A stretch of 64,000 nucleotides of DNA, taken from Terfezia claveryi (taxonomy: Eukaryota; Ascomycota; Pezizomycetes; Pezizales; Pezizaceae). Both the position numbers and the translations under genes were made by a program. Numbering within the stretch: position 1 is the first letter of the stretch; each line of letters opens with the position of its first letter. Positions 47,411 through 57,577 of this stretch are shown piece by piece. The stretch is from contig WHUX01000222.1 of assembly GCA_015179025.1 (NCBI GenBank), positions 19,985 to 83,984 on the forward strand, in the 5' to 3' direction. Below the pieces are notes generated by a model that was not told the origin of the DNA, ran no database searches, and saw nothing but the letters and a program-made list of their open reading frames with translations.

Positions 47411-48760
47411 ATGGAATCAAAATTGCAGGCTCAGAATATTCCTCAGCAATCTACATTAGCTACTGCTTTTTGCTGTTTCTCCTTCCATTTCAGTTAGGAT
47501 CTCCGTATTTTGATGGCACTGATGTTACTGATTTTTTGGTACAATGAGAGGGATTAATAATGGATTGGACTGACTTACAGTGTATTAAAAAAGTTCCTCT
47601 CTATTGTGAGAAAATGATTGGTAAGTATATTAAGACGCTAGATTCATATGTAGCTGTGGAAAGTTGAGATGATTTCGTAGTCACACTTAAAGCAGAGTTT
47701 AAAAACGATAACAATGAGCAAATCAGGAATACAGAAACATTCCTACAGAATCTCGTCTAGAATATGAGAAAAGAAAAGGAACCTTCAGTGTCAGCTTATA
47801 AGATGTTCATTTTTGAATTCACAGAGAGATCGAATCTTCTAGTGAATAAGCTAGTAATTAATAAACATACGCGAGTATTTATGTTTTTGAGGCTTTTTCT
47901 GACAAAATAGGAGATAAGCTTTGCAAATGATACAAGATTGATATTGACAATACCGATTCAACTACGACTATCTAGCCAGAGCTAAAAAAGGAGGCGTTGA
48001 ACATATGTACGAAGGATGACTTACAGATGAGCAAGCTATGGAAGGCTAAGAAGCAAATAGAGATGAACTCTTCAGTGAAGAATCTCCAAAGCTAAGAGAG
48101 GAATTGAAACTAAAAATGGAGAGTAAAAGTGGTACGAAGGCCAAGCCACTAGATAAGGTAATGAAAATGATCAAGGATCTCCAACTGAGTAACATGGAAG
48201 CTTAGAAGAAGTTAGAAACTGACATTTCGTTCCTGAAGAATGTCTTTACAAAGACTCTACCTAGGCAGCTCCCTATTACCCACCTTGACAATATGGAAAT
48301 AGGGATTACCCTCTAAACCAGGCTGCATCGTTAGCGAATCGAATTCGAGGATGTTATTGGGATGGTCAAATGCATAGGAAGGAGGAGTGTTAAGACTTAA
48401 AGAAAGCCATTGAGTGTGGAGAAGTCTACCAAAGAGATTGATTCATGTATCTTAGACAGCAGGGTGTAGAAGATGAAGTTGTTATCCCTGTTCCATATGA
48501 AGTTGAGGGAAGAATAAAGTGGCAAAAAGATTGGGTTCGAGACTACCTGAGAAAGAAGGAAAGTGAGGTTTCAAAAGTATATTGTATTTTCATGGAAGAT
48601 CAGGAAGGTGTTGATTATAATGTTATTGAAGAAAGAATCAATAGTGAACCGGTAGTCTTCAAAGTATCAAAAGAAGCATTGATTGAGGAGAAAAGAATAA
48701 GAGATATTGAGGATGTTGGTGAAAGCAATCGAAAATAGAAACAACCTTTCAACCCTTCCG
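47411..48760 (+). pseudogene. Gypsy-B Gag
   Basis: A start near 47411 (MESKLQAQNIPQQ) leads by a frame shift into LGSPYFDGTDVTDFL, a Gag-like opening, then KKVPLYCEKMIGKYIKTLDS and LKAEFKNDNNEQIRNTETFL. Frameshifts and stops (near 47546, 47667, 47759) break it. A later open frame, 48445-48738, gives an acidic C-terminal part. No zinc knuckle could be placed with confidence. Confidence 0.65.
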
Positions 48761-48931
48761 TACCTCCGAGAATCCTGAAGCACACACAGAAGGATTAAAG
48801 CAAGGTTGATTCGAAGCAACCTAGACAATCTCAAGATAAACTATGAGCTACTTTAGAGAAGAAGTGGATATTAAAGATCTTAGTAAAAGAACTTTGGATG
48901 CACCTGTACCAGGAGTAACCGTTCAAGAGCT

Positions 48932-49405
48932 TTGATCGATTTTGCCAGAACTAATTCAAAATGGTTTGACATTAAGAGAGTTCTACCGATCAAGGAAAAA
49001 GCAGATGAACCAGATGCCATGGCATTTACTGTTGGTTGGAAAGAGATGCTCAGGAAGCTATATATGTGTACTTCCCCTAAGTGCAAGGGTAGAGTTGAAG
49101 AGACAGAGTATGAGATGCTGATAGATTCGGGAGCAGAGTTGTGTTTGATGAGTAAAGATGTCTTCGAGAAGTTAGAATTACCCATTGATTTGACTGTGGA
49201 TTGGTCTGTTGGAGCAGCAAACAATCAAAGGATGAAGGCATATGGAATTTGTTATGATGTTGAGGTAAGGATCGGAGGGATATCAACCAGATGTCGATTT
49301 TTTGTTATGGAAAACTTATCCCAGGACATAATCTTGGGAAGGCCTTGGGAGAGGATGGTCAGAGCAAAGCATGACAATAGAGACATGGGAGTTGTTATAC
49401 TATGA
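48932..49405 (+). pseudogene. Gypsy-B protease
   Basis: Aspartic protease with the active-site triad in YEMLIDSGAELCLM (Asp at 49124-49126) and the C-terminal motif SQDIILGRPWERM. It would cleave the Gag-Pol polyprotein inside particles. This domain is intact over 157 codons but its flanks are broken. Confidence 0.82.
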
Positions 49406-49879
49406 TACATAAGAAAAAGGAAACGCAGTGACATTCTGCTCAGTTCTATCTCATCATGAATGAAATCGAAGTGAAGCAGATGGATGAAGGCTTCCTGAAG
49501 GTCAATGGACAAGTTGATGATACTCTTGAGATTCAGATGTTGAGTCCAGTAACCTAGGATGGAGGTATGGGAGGAAGTTCAAGTTGATGAAAACGGGGAT
49601 GTTTTTACCTTAAAGCTAGAAAAAGGGAAGCCGCTGAAGATTACGGAAGGAAAAGATGACATTTGCGTAAGGAGCTTTACGCAAGTGTCAGATTCGGTTA
49701 AAAAGGTGAAAGGACGGACCCTATACAAGAGAAAGCAAGAAAAAATTGTCCTGCTAATATTCCGCATAAAGGGGGATTGGAACCTGAAGGGTTAGAGAAT
49801 TGGAAGGAACATCTTATAGGACATCCGTCACTTGAAAACAAATACCCATGGACTATCCCTAAGTTTTCTTATTTGAAAA

Positions 49880-50660
49880 GAGGGGAAAGGCTCATCCGGA
49901 AAGAATTACCAAGTTGAAGATTAGAGAAACAATCACTGCTGAAGAACGGATGTTTTATGGAAGTTTTATTTAGCAGGGAAGCAGGAATTGCTTTTGATTT
50001 TACGGAGAAAGGGGTTTTCAAGTCTGAAGTGAACCACCCCATAGGATTCCTACTATCGAAATGTACCTGGCAAGCTGCCAATTTTTGAGTCCGAAAGTAC
50101 TAGAAGAAAGGTTATTGATATCGTGAAGAGGAAGCTTGAATGTGGGCTTTGGAAAGATGTTGTGGTCCATACCGTAATCCCTGGTTCCTGGTAAAAAAAA
50201 AGATAAGGGATATCACTCATCAACAGCTTAAAGATTGAATGCAGTAACCATTAAGGATGCGAGCTTGCCTCCATCTGCGGAAGTATATAGCGAGGACTTC
50301 CTAGATTTCCATTGCTATCCTTGCTTGACTTGTTTTCCGGGTATGATCAATATGAGCTAGCGGAGGTTAGCCGAGATATGACAGCATTTCAAACTCCACT
50401 AGGACTTCTTAGAATGACTACCCTACCCCAAGAATATACAAATGGAGTACAGGTATTCGATAGGATAATGAAGAAGATTTTAAGGACCAGATAACTGCTA
50501 AGAGAAGCAAGCCATTTATTGATGACGTTGGGGTTAAGCCACAGACAAGAAGCTTGTTTTTGGATGAGAATGGAGAGCCGATTAAATAGCGCCAGGTATC
50601 AGAAAATTTGTTTAGATACCATTATATCTATTGATAAGGTGCTAGTAGATATAGAATGAG
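49880..50660 (+). pseudogene. Gypsy-B reverse transcriptase
   Basis: Fragments in shifting frames: VPGKLPIFESESTRRKVIDI, LLSLLDLFSGYDQYELAEVS, MTAFQTPLGLLRMTTLPQEY, then the active site F-I-D-D at 50515-50526. The first conserved Asp in LLDLFSGYDQ is also present. Indels near 50090-50320 and 50490 prevent a continuous frame. Confidence 0.8.
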
Positions 50661-50698
50661 CTGGAGGAACAATTTCTAGGTTTAAGAGTGAGTTTCTA

Positions 50699-51390
50699 AT
50701 GGAACAGTTGAAGGTCGTGGCTTATGTGTATGGGATGAATGGAAGAATGCCGGAAGAGGCGAAGACCCGAAAAATTACTAGTTGGCCCTCATGTGTGGAT
50801 CTTACCGATGTGCGAGCATTCTTGGGACTATGCGTCTATTACAGAATTTGGATTAAGGATATCTCGATGATTGCGGAACCGCTTTTTTGCCTGGAGAAAA
50901 AGAATGTGGAATTTGAGTGGACGGGTGAACAACAACAAGCAATGGATAAGTTGAAGAAAGTTTTGGTCAGTGCGCCTGCTCTCAAGCCAATTGATTATGA
51001 CTCAAAAGGAAGAATTGTGCTGTCAGTCGATTCATCCTTAGCCGGATGGGGGGCGATTTTGCAGCAGGAAGAACTGAAAACTGGAAAAAGACATCCGGCT
51101 CGATATGAATCAGGAATGTGGACAGCTGCTGAGAAGAAGTATGATTCCGGAAAGTTGGAATGTCGGGGTCTCCTTAAGGCATTGAAAAAGTTCCATATGT
51201 ACTTATATGGAGTCAGGTTTTTTGTTGAAATTGATGCAAGAACGCTTGTTCATCAGCTAAACCAACCAGCTTCGGACCTGCCAGGATCCGTAGTGAATCG
51301 ATGGTTGGCATGGATCAAGTTATTTGCCTTTGAAATCTAACACGTACCCGGTAGCAGGCACAAAGGACCAGATGCATTGCCACAAGAAGG
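50699..51390 (+). pseudogene. Gypsy-B connection and RNase H
   Basis: ITSWPSCVDLTDVRAFLGLC is the RT connection block. The RNase H part holds GRIVLSVDSSLAGWGAIL, AAEKKYDSGKLECRGLLKAL and FFVEIDARTLVHQLN, with the usual acidic residues. A TAA at 51338 (near IxHVPGSRHKGPDALP) ends the open stretch. Confidence 0.82.
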
Positions 51391-51603
51391 CGATCAGAAG
51401 AAGACTCGGAGGTGTCGGATGAGGAAGAGTTAGAGGACGAGATGGATGCGGAATTAGCAGCGAATGAATTTGAGGAAATTGAAGTTATTGAGGACGGAGA
51501 AGAAGAAAGAGAAATGCCAGAGGAAATAAGGAAGATTCAGAAATTTTTGCAGGATCTTGAAAGGCCAGAAGCGATGATAGATAAGTAGTTTGATTCTTTT
51601 AGA

Positions 51604-52848
51604 TTGAACGCCTTGAAGTTTTTGATTCAAGGAGGTTTGTTATTTCGAAGGGCACGGCAAAACTTGCCTCCAAGAAGGGTCGTGTGGAAAGAGAACGAGC
51701 AGAAAGAGATTTTGCAAGAGCTTCATGAAGAATGTGGGCACAGAGGACGGAAGGGGACGAATGAGAAGGTAGCCTTACGATACTAGTAGAAAGGATTGTA
51801 CAGAGACGTTGAGAAGTTGGTTTGAAGCTGTCAGCAATGCCAAAAAAGATCCAGAATAAGGGTCACAGAAGAATTGCATCCTACCATAGAAAACTCATTG
51901 TGGTTGAAGGTTGGATTAGGTATGATACATATGCCAGCAAACGAAGGAATGACGAGAATTGTGGCGATGAGAGACTACCTATCTGGATGGGTTGAAGGAA
52001 ACGCATTGAAGAAAGCGGATTCGAAGAGTATAGCAGCTTTTGTCCATGAATGGATAGTTAGATTCGGATTTCCTGGACAAATAATCCATGATAATGGACC
52101 CAAAAACCAGAAGATAACTAAGCAGCTAATCGACAGATATAGAATTAAAAACTTCTGTATCGCTTCATTCCATCCTCAGTCGAATGGTATCATTGAGAGG
52201 GGCCACCAACAAATTGTAGATGGGTTGGCAAAACTGGGATCAAGATGGGTGGCAAATCTACCATTTGTTCTGTTGGCAGATAGAGTTACGACTAGGGCTT
52301 CAACTGGGTATACGCCGTTTAAACTTGTATTCGGACAAGATTGTATACTCCCAGTAGAACTTTCTGCGAAAAGCTGGGCTACTGTCAATTGGGATAAGGT
52401 GAAAAGTAGGGAAGACCTTTTGGCTGCAAGAGCGAGGCAACTGGAAAAAAGAGAAGAAGATATAGAGGAAGCAAAGAAGAAAATTAGGGAAAGTCAAGGG
52501 AGAAACAAAGCCCACTTTGACAAGAATCATGGAGAAAGACAACAGAACTTGGAGATCGGGGATATGGTGCTTCTGTACAACAGTGCTCTTGATAAGCAAT
52601 GGTCTCAAAAGCTCAAGAATAAGTGGAATGGCCCGTATAAGGTTAGGGATGTAAGAGAAGATCGGGGAACTTATCTGCTCGAAGAACTTGATGGCACGGA
52701 GATGAAAGGGATTTATGCAGGAGATCGAGTTAAAAGGTTTTTTGTCCGCCATGGAGTTGAAGTAGAAGATGAAGAGATAGTTGAAGAAGGGGATAACGAT
52801 GAAGAGGGAAACAAAGAAGAGTATGAAATGGTAGAGCCTGAAGATTAG
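51604..52848 (+). pseudogene. Gypsy-B integrase
   Basis: H-H-C-C zinc domain (LHEECGHRGRKGTNEKV, then CQQCQKRS). The catalytic core retains Asp in IIHDNGPKNQKITK and Glu in SNGIIERGHQQIV. The first catalytic Asp is a Gly in KVGLGMIHMP (codon GGT, 51919-51921). The C-terminal domain (DMVLLYNSALDKQWSQKLKN, WNGPYKVRDVRED) ends with an acidic tail and a TAG at 52846. A TAG at 51784 and a TGA near 51824 separate the zinc domain from the core. Confidence 0.87.
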
Positions 52849-52895
52849 GAAAATGTTATGTTCACACGCTAGGAGAGCGGGTTTAAGGAACTTCT

Positions 52896-53150
52896 ATCGT
52901 CTTGTTTTGATCACTTACATGGAATGTGAACACATAAGTGATGCTTTATGCTAGTTTTGTTCATTTTATCGTCTTGTTTTGATCACTTACGTGGAATGTG
53001 AACACGTAAGTGACGCTTTATGCTCGTTTTTTGTTCTTTTTTAATCATTGTATCGTGTTGTCTTTAATGCTTTTATCGTCTTGTTTTGATCACTTATGTA
53101 GAATGTAAAAACGTAAGTGATGCTTTACGCTAGTTTTGTTCGTTTTTTCG
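52896..53150 (+). repeat. Three tandem hairpin units with CTTACGTG / CACGTAAG arms
   Basis: Each unit starts ATCGTCTTGTTTTGATCACT and contains an 11-bp inverted repeat around a 9-nt loop: 52911-52941, 52983-53013 and 53090-53120. The middle one is perfect (TCACTTACGTG / CACGTAAGTGA). The others differ by C/T or G/A. The same core is in the LTR palindrome at 55358-55383. Confidence 0.88.
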
Positions 53151-53339
53151 TCTCGTTTTAGATAAATTAGGCTTCATATGCAGGTTTTGATTTTAATATA
53201 ATGCTAGTGATCTCGTGAAATTACTGTTTTGGAAAAGGAAAGATGGTGGGAGAAGGAAGTAGAATTGACACTCATGTAAAAAGAAGGACAAAGAATATTA
53301 CTTGAGTATCAAGGAATTTTTTTTGAAGAGGCCAAAAAA

Positions 53340-53358
53340 TTTTTAAGAGGGGGGAGGG
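53340..53358 (+). repeat. Internal copy of the polypurine tract
   Basis: TTTTAAGAGGGGGGAGG at about 53340-53356 repeats the tract before the 3' LTR (55085-55101). Together the two copies bracket ORF3. Confidence 0.8.
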
Positions 53359-53529
53359 ATAGAGATTATAAGGAAAAGAAGTTCAGGGAGTTCAGAGTAA
53401 CGAATGGAAAGAAAATTCGAATGTTCGGATAACCACAAAATCATCTATAGAAGGGTCTGGAATAGAACGGAACAAACGAAGAAGGCATCGGATATGAACA
53501 GAGCGCTAAAAATTTAGTGTTCTGTTTAG

Positions 53530-53537
53530 TATAAATA
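53530..53537 (+). promoter_or_regulatory. TATA box of ORF3
   Basis: TATAAATA in GTTTAGTATAAATACCTCCG, about 180 bp before the ORF3 start. It is followed by a C/T-rich leader (CAAACTCCAATCTTCATTCG), typical of fungal transcription starts. A separate transcript is an inference. Confidence 0.6.
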
Positions 53538-53711
53538 CCTCCGATCCCCCATCATTCGTACAAACTCCAATCTTCATTCGTCCTCCTCGAACAAAAGCTC
53601 CCTTACGATAACCCTTATCAAGTCGTAACATTCTACTCATTCTTCCTAAACGATAGCTTTCTCTACTTCACATATCACATATTATTACCCTGCCTCATAC
53701 CCCGATCTACC

Positions 53712-54929
53712 ATGTCAGAAAACGACAACCGAATTATCAGCATCGCTGATAGGGTAGTAAGCAGGAGTCAAGATTTGAGGAAGAGGTGTCAAGATGAGAT
53801 AGCAAAGCTGGAAGGAAGAGACAAATGGGAGTTTGCTAAAGAAATAGCTCGCCTGACCTAAACTCAAGCGGAAAAGGTAGCTTTTGCCGCCCAAGTCCTC
53901 AAAGAAATGGTGGAAGGGTGGACCGATGAAGACTTTACGAGCATGAAAGCATCCCTAGAAGACGTTAAAATGGATCTCAGCTTCTCAAAAACAATCCTAC
54001 CATTGTTTGAGATTCATACGGAATCTCAAAGAAGAAAAGCGAATACACGAGAAAGGCTGGAGAACGCGTGGGAAGATGAATGGGAAGAGAAGATGGGGGA
54101 ATTGATGCCTCCCTGGCCTGCAGAAGAATTCCTCAGAGAACTCGCGCGGTTTGCGGAGAGGAATCCAGCATGGAATGATGTGGAGGCGAAAATGATGATA
54201 GGGGTAGCAGAAAGGTTAGCTGCTAAGCGAACCAAGAAATATAAGTGGGTGATGACAAAGGATATTGCCGAAAAGACGTACATGGAAAAGAAGAAATTGC
54301 GGGGAAATAAAATTCAGGTGGAGGTTGCTTCGCCTGCATCTTCCTCGGCACCTCTTACATCCCCTCCAATAATAACTCTCACTCCTTTTAACAACCCTCC
54401 TCATGAAATCGACACCCCAAACACACAAGCAGCTATTGAAATAGTTGCATCTCTCGAGGTGGTATCTCAAGCCACCTCGCCAAGTGAAAAAGCCGAAGCA
54501 CAGACTGAGGCGGAAGTTTAGGTTATTAAGGGAGGGGATTCGGATAAGGGTGAAGATAAGAATGATAAGGTTGAGGAAGTTAGTGTGGCCAAAGACAAGG
54601 GGAAGAAAGTTGTTGGAAAGATTGTTGAAGCAAGGCCTGAAGCGGGAAGGCCAATGACGAGGAAGAGGAGGAGAGAAGAGGAGAAGGAGGAAAAGAAAAG
54701 GAAGTTTAAGCTGGACATACTAGTTATCAATCTGGATGTTGATGAGGGGGTAGATGAGCTTAAACGGAAGGCTGAGGATGAGGAGGATAAGGACGATGCT
54801 TTGGCGGTAGAAGGGGCAATCAGATCGTTGACGGCTGGGGAAGGGAGGCTGAATAAGGAGATGTTAGTGCAGAGGTTAGAGAAGTTGTTGGAAGCTAGTA
54901 AGGTAGAAATGGTGGAAGATATGGATTAG
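53712..54929 (+). pseudogene. Gypsy-B ORF3: extra 405-codon gene of unknown function
   Basis: ATG at 53712 (MSENDNRIISIADRVV). A single frame continues to the TAG at 54927-54929, interrupted only by a TAA (53859-53861) and a TAG (54519-54521), each one C-to-T from a Gln codon. The N-terminal ~200 residues are charged and helical (IAKLEGRDKWEFAKEIARL, RERLENAWEDEWEEKMGEL). The middle is Pro/Ser/Thr-rich. Next comes a strongly basic run (TRKRRREEEKEEKKRK) that could be a nuclear localisation signal, and the protein ends in an acidic helix (LNKEMLVQRLEKLLEASK). No signal peptide or membrane span, so it is not an envelope. I do not recognise the family. Confidence 0.75.
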
Positions 54930-55084
54930 GGAGGTTTCTTTTGTTATTACGCAAGTGCTGGATTGTTTTGGATATTTTATTTATTTCTTTTATAGATGTA
55001 TTTTTTTCTACAGGGAAAAAGGGTGAAGAATTTGTTGTTTCGAGAGTTGGATGGATATTTAGGTGGCAATGGGGCTGCCTAAGT

Positions 55085-55102
55085 TTTAAGAGGGGGGAGG
55101 AA
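55085..55102 (+). other. Gypsy-B polypurine tract
   Basis: TTTAAGAGGGGGGAGGAA directly before the 3' LTR: the primer site for plus-strand DNA synthesis. Confidence 0.85.
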
Positions 55103-55557
55103 TGTAGTGGCTAGGAAGTTATTTGTGATGAGGGTAACAGCAAAAGTTATTTTTTTAGTTTGTTAGCCTCACAGGAAAAGAGGTATATTATGTGGGGGAA
55201 TTCTTGTACTTTGACATACTCATTAAAAAATATACGCATCATTTTTACGCGCACAAGGAAAGTGCTAGAATCTTCGCTCTGTTACCTTAAGACGATTGAT
55301 AGCCAGCTTCGCATGCCCCTGTCGATTGTCTTTTATTTTTTGAGGCTTTACTCTATTACTTGCGTGTGTCGAGACACGTAAGTTTTAAGAATCGCTTATC
55401 TCTCGTTGAGATCGATCCTCACTTATAGGATTTTCACTTATCGTAAAAATATTCTACGACGATTCTGCGAGATACCAGTAGATTCCGCCAGCTCATTTGA
55501 CTATCCGGACATCTAAGACAGTAATAGTCACTATGACTATTTGCGATCTACTTCATA
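55103..55557 (+). repeat. Gypsy-B 3' LTR
   Basis: 455 bp from TGTAGTGGCTAGG to CTACTTCATA. It keeps the palindrome CTTGCGTGTGTCGAGACACG then TAAG (55358-55383). Confidence 0.88.
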
Positions 55558-55624
55558 CCGGTACCAGTACCAGCAGACAGCTCATGAACTTTAGAGTAAA
55601 AGCCTCTGATTCCTCCTATATATC

Positions 55625-56816
55625 ATGTCAGAACCTAATCTATCTACAGTTCAATTTAATACGCTTTTAGCAGAACCAGACAAGCCTGTCATACCCACTA
55701 CCCAGAAAAAGCAGTTAACTGATTTCGAAAAAGGCAAGATTACACTTCTCTATGAGCAAGGCTGTGGATATGCATAAATTGCCAACCATATCGGTCGACC
55801 TAAGTCAACTATCCAGAATTTTATCCAATGCTATATAGAACGTGGAACCCATATAAATAAACCACATCCAGGTCGACAAAACAAGATCTCAAAAGCTACT
55901 GAGGATGCAGTTCTAGCTCTTATTGTAGGGGATGCTTCAATATCTAAGCTGAAGCTTATAGACAATATACCCGAGTTACAAGATATTCATCTATGAACTA
56001 TCGATCATATGCTTCGGGGTAAAGGACTTCGAAAATGGATAGCAAGAAAGCAACCAAAACTACTACCATGACATGTTAGTGCAAGGTTAGCATGGGCTCT
56101 AGAATGGAAGGATTGGACTCTAGAGCAATGGAAAAAACATATTTAGTCTGATGAGTGCTCAGTAGAGCGTAGTAAAGGAGCAGGGGCAAAGTGGGTTTGG
56201 AGAAAAAAGGGAGAGGATCATTATGAAGTGCAGGTAGTAAATCCATGCAGGTATATTACTCCTTTCTTAATCCTTATAATTATTAAATCTAATATTTATA
56301 TATAGGACGGCTCATGATATCTCTCTCATAGTATGGGGATGTTTTTTTAGATCATCAAGAGGATATTTATGGCCACTACTTGAAGGGCATAATAATGCTA
56401 TACGATATGTTGAGATTTTAACAAGTGTTCTTCCTGATGTTCGTTTGGAAATGAGTGAGTTGATGGGTATTAATGATCCAGTGTTTATGCAAGACAATTT
56501 GTCAATTCACACCTCCAAGCTTGCACATACATGGTTCAAAGATAATGACTGGGTTGTTGCTAAACATCCAGCCTACTCTCCTGACCTTAATCCAATCGAA
56601 CATGTTTGGGCATATATGAAACGCCAACTTCACCGAAAGTATCCGGATTTGATTAATATGCCCGGAGGTCCAGAAGTAGTTAAGGAAGCATTAGCAGATG
56701 TACTAGCGGAGATTTGGGAGAGTATTCCTGAGTCACTTTTTCATAGTCTTTATACCTCTATGCCTTATCGTATAGTAGCTGTTATTAAGGCAGAAGGTTG
56801 GTATACTAAGTATTAA
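55625..56816 (+). pseudogene. Tc1/mariner transposase, intron-containing, four stops
   Basis: ATG at 55625. The N-terminal helix-turn-helix (LTDFEKGKITLLYEQG, IANHIGRPKSTIQNFI) binds the element ends. A second DNA-binding part follows (KPHPGRQNKISKATEDAVL). The DDE catalytic domain starts at SDECSVERSKGAGAKWVWRK and, in exon 2, HDISLIVWGCFF, QDNLSIHTSKLAHTWF and YSPDLNPIEHVWAYMKRQL. Splicing out 56251-56305 joins PC-R-TAHD in frame, giving 378 codons, the usual size for the family. Stops at 55775 (TAA), 55994 (TGA), 56069 (TGA) and 56144 (TAG) each need one C-to-T or G-to-A change. Exon 2 is fully open. Confidence 0.92.
56251..56305 (+). other. Intron in the Tc1 transposase
   Basis: 55 bp, GTATATTACT to TTATATATAG. 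Removing it restores the reading frame across a conserved transposase motif (R-TAHDISLIVWG). Confidence 0.82.
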
Positions 56817-56964
56817 ATTTCTTGTCATTAATCAATGTTTATATAGATAATAGATATAAATAACAAATATCTCTAATAGGCCAAAGTTCGCTACTGCCGT
56901 TGCCTATATAGTATGTGGGTTGTTTAGCATCTATAGCAACTAAGGAAGTGAAGTATTTACTTTA
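56817..56964. other. 3' flank of the Tc1 element
   Basis: AT-rich 3' end of the element, its degenerate inverted repeat, and a short junction to the GC-rich array. No gene seen. Confidence 0.5.
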
Positions 56965-57577
56965 ATTGCCAGCCTTCCTGCCAGCCCTCCCACCAGCAGC
57001 CCTCCCCTCCCCCGCCAGCCCTCCTCCGCCAGCCAGCCCTCCTGCCAGCAGCCCTCCCCCGACAGCCAGCCCTCTCCCGACAGCCAGCCCTCCTGCCAGC
57101 AGCCCTCCCCTCCCCACCCTCCCCCGCTAGCTAGCTCTCCCGCCAGCAGCCCTCCCCTCCCCCGCTAGCCCTCCCCCGCCAGCCAGCCCACCCGCCAGCA
57201 GCCCTCCCTTCCTCCGCCAGCCCTCCCCCGCTAGCCCTCCCCGCCAGTAGCCTCAAACAAAAGAAAACAAATACAAAAGAAAACAGCCCTCCCCGCCCAG
57301 CCCTCCTCCGCCAGCCAGCCCTTCCGCCAGCAGCCCTCCCCCACTAGCCCTCCCCGCCAGCCCTCCCCGCCAGCAGCCTCAAACAAAAGAAAACAAATAC
57401 AAAAGAAAACAGCCCTCCCCGCCTAGTCCTCCCCCTCCTACTAGCTCTCCCACCAGTTCTTCTACCAGCTCTTCCACCAGCTCTCCCTCCCGCCGCCAGC
57501 CAGCTCTTCTGCCAGCTCTTCCACCAGCTCTTCTACCAGCTCTTCCGCCAGCTCTTCTGCCAGCTCTCCTGCTAGCT
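56965..57577 (+). repeat. GC-rich CAGCCCTCC minisatellite
   Basis: Hundreds of bases of variants of CCAGCCCTCCCCGCCAG, turning into CCAGCTCTTC units at the right. A unit beginning CAGCCTCAAACAAAAGAAAA occurs twice (57248 and 57373). The array starts at the Tc1 side and stops exactly at the stop codon of the secreted-protein gene. Open frames here (RAGRRAGG, EELVEELV) are translations of the repeat. Confidence 0.9.

Larger units (their letters stand above)
46400..55557 (+). mobile_element. Gypsy-B: full-length Ty3/gypsy element with an extra gene
   Basis: LTRs 46400-46859 and 55103-55557 flank Gag, protease, RT, RNase H, integrase and ORF3 on the plus strand. About 9.16 kb. No chromodomain was seen, and the protein sequences are distant from gypsy-A/1/2, so it is a separate lineage. 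A perfect polypurine tract (AAGAGGGGGGAGGAA) precedes the 3' LTR. No matching TSD was found. Decay is mild to moderate with several frameshifts. Confidence 0.9.
55560..56920 (+). mobile_element. Tc1/mariner element
   Basis: A transposase gene with weak inverted ends: AGTACCAGCAGACAGC then GAACTTT near 55568-55600, and the inverse GGCAACGGCAGTAGCGAAC near 56890-56915. It abuts the end of gypsy-B. The exact borders and TA duplication are uncertain. Confidence 0.65.

Noticed and set aside
53712..54929. ORF3 as a retroviral envelope gene
   Set aside because: No signal peptide, no transmembrane segment, few cysteines; position alone is not enough.
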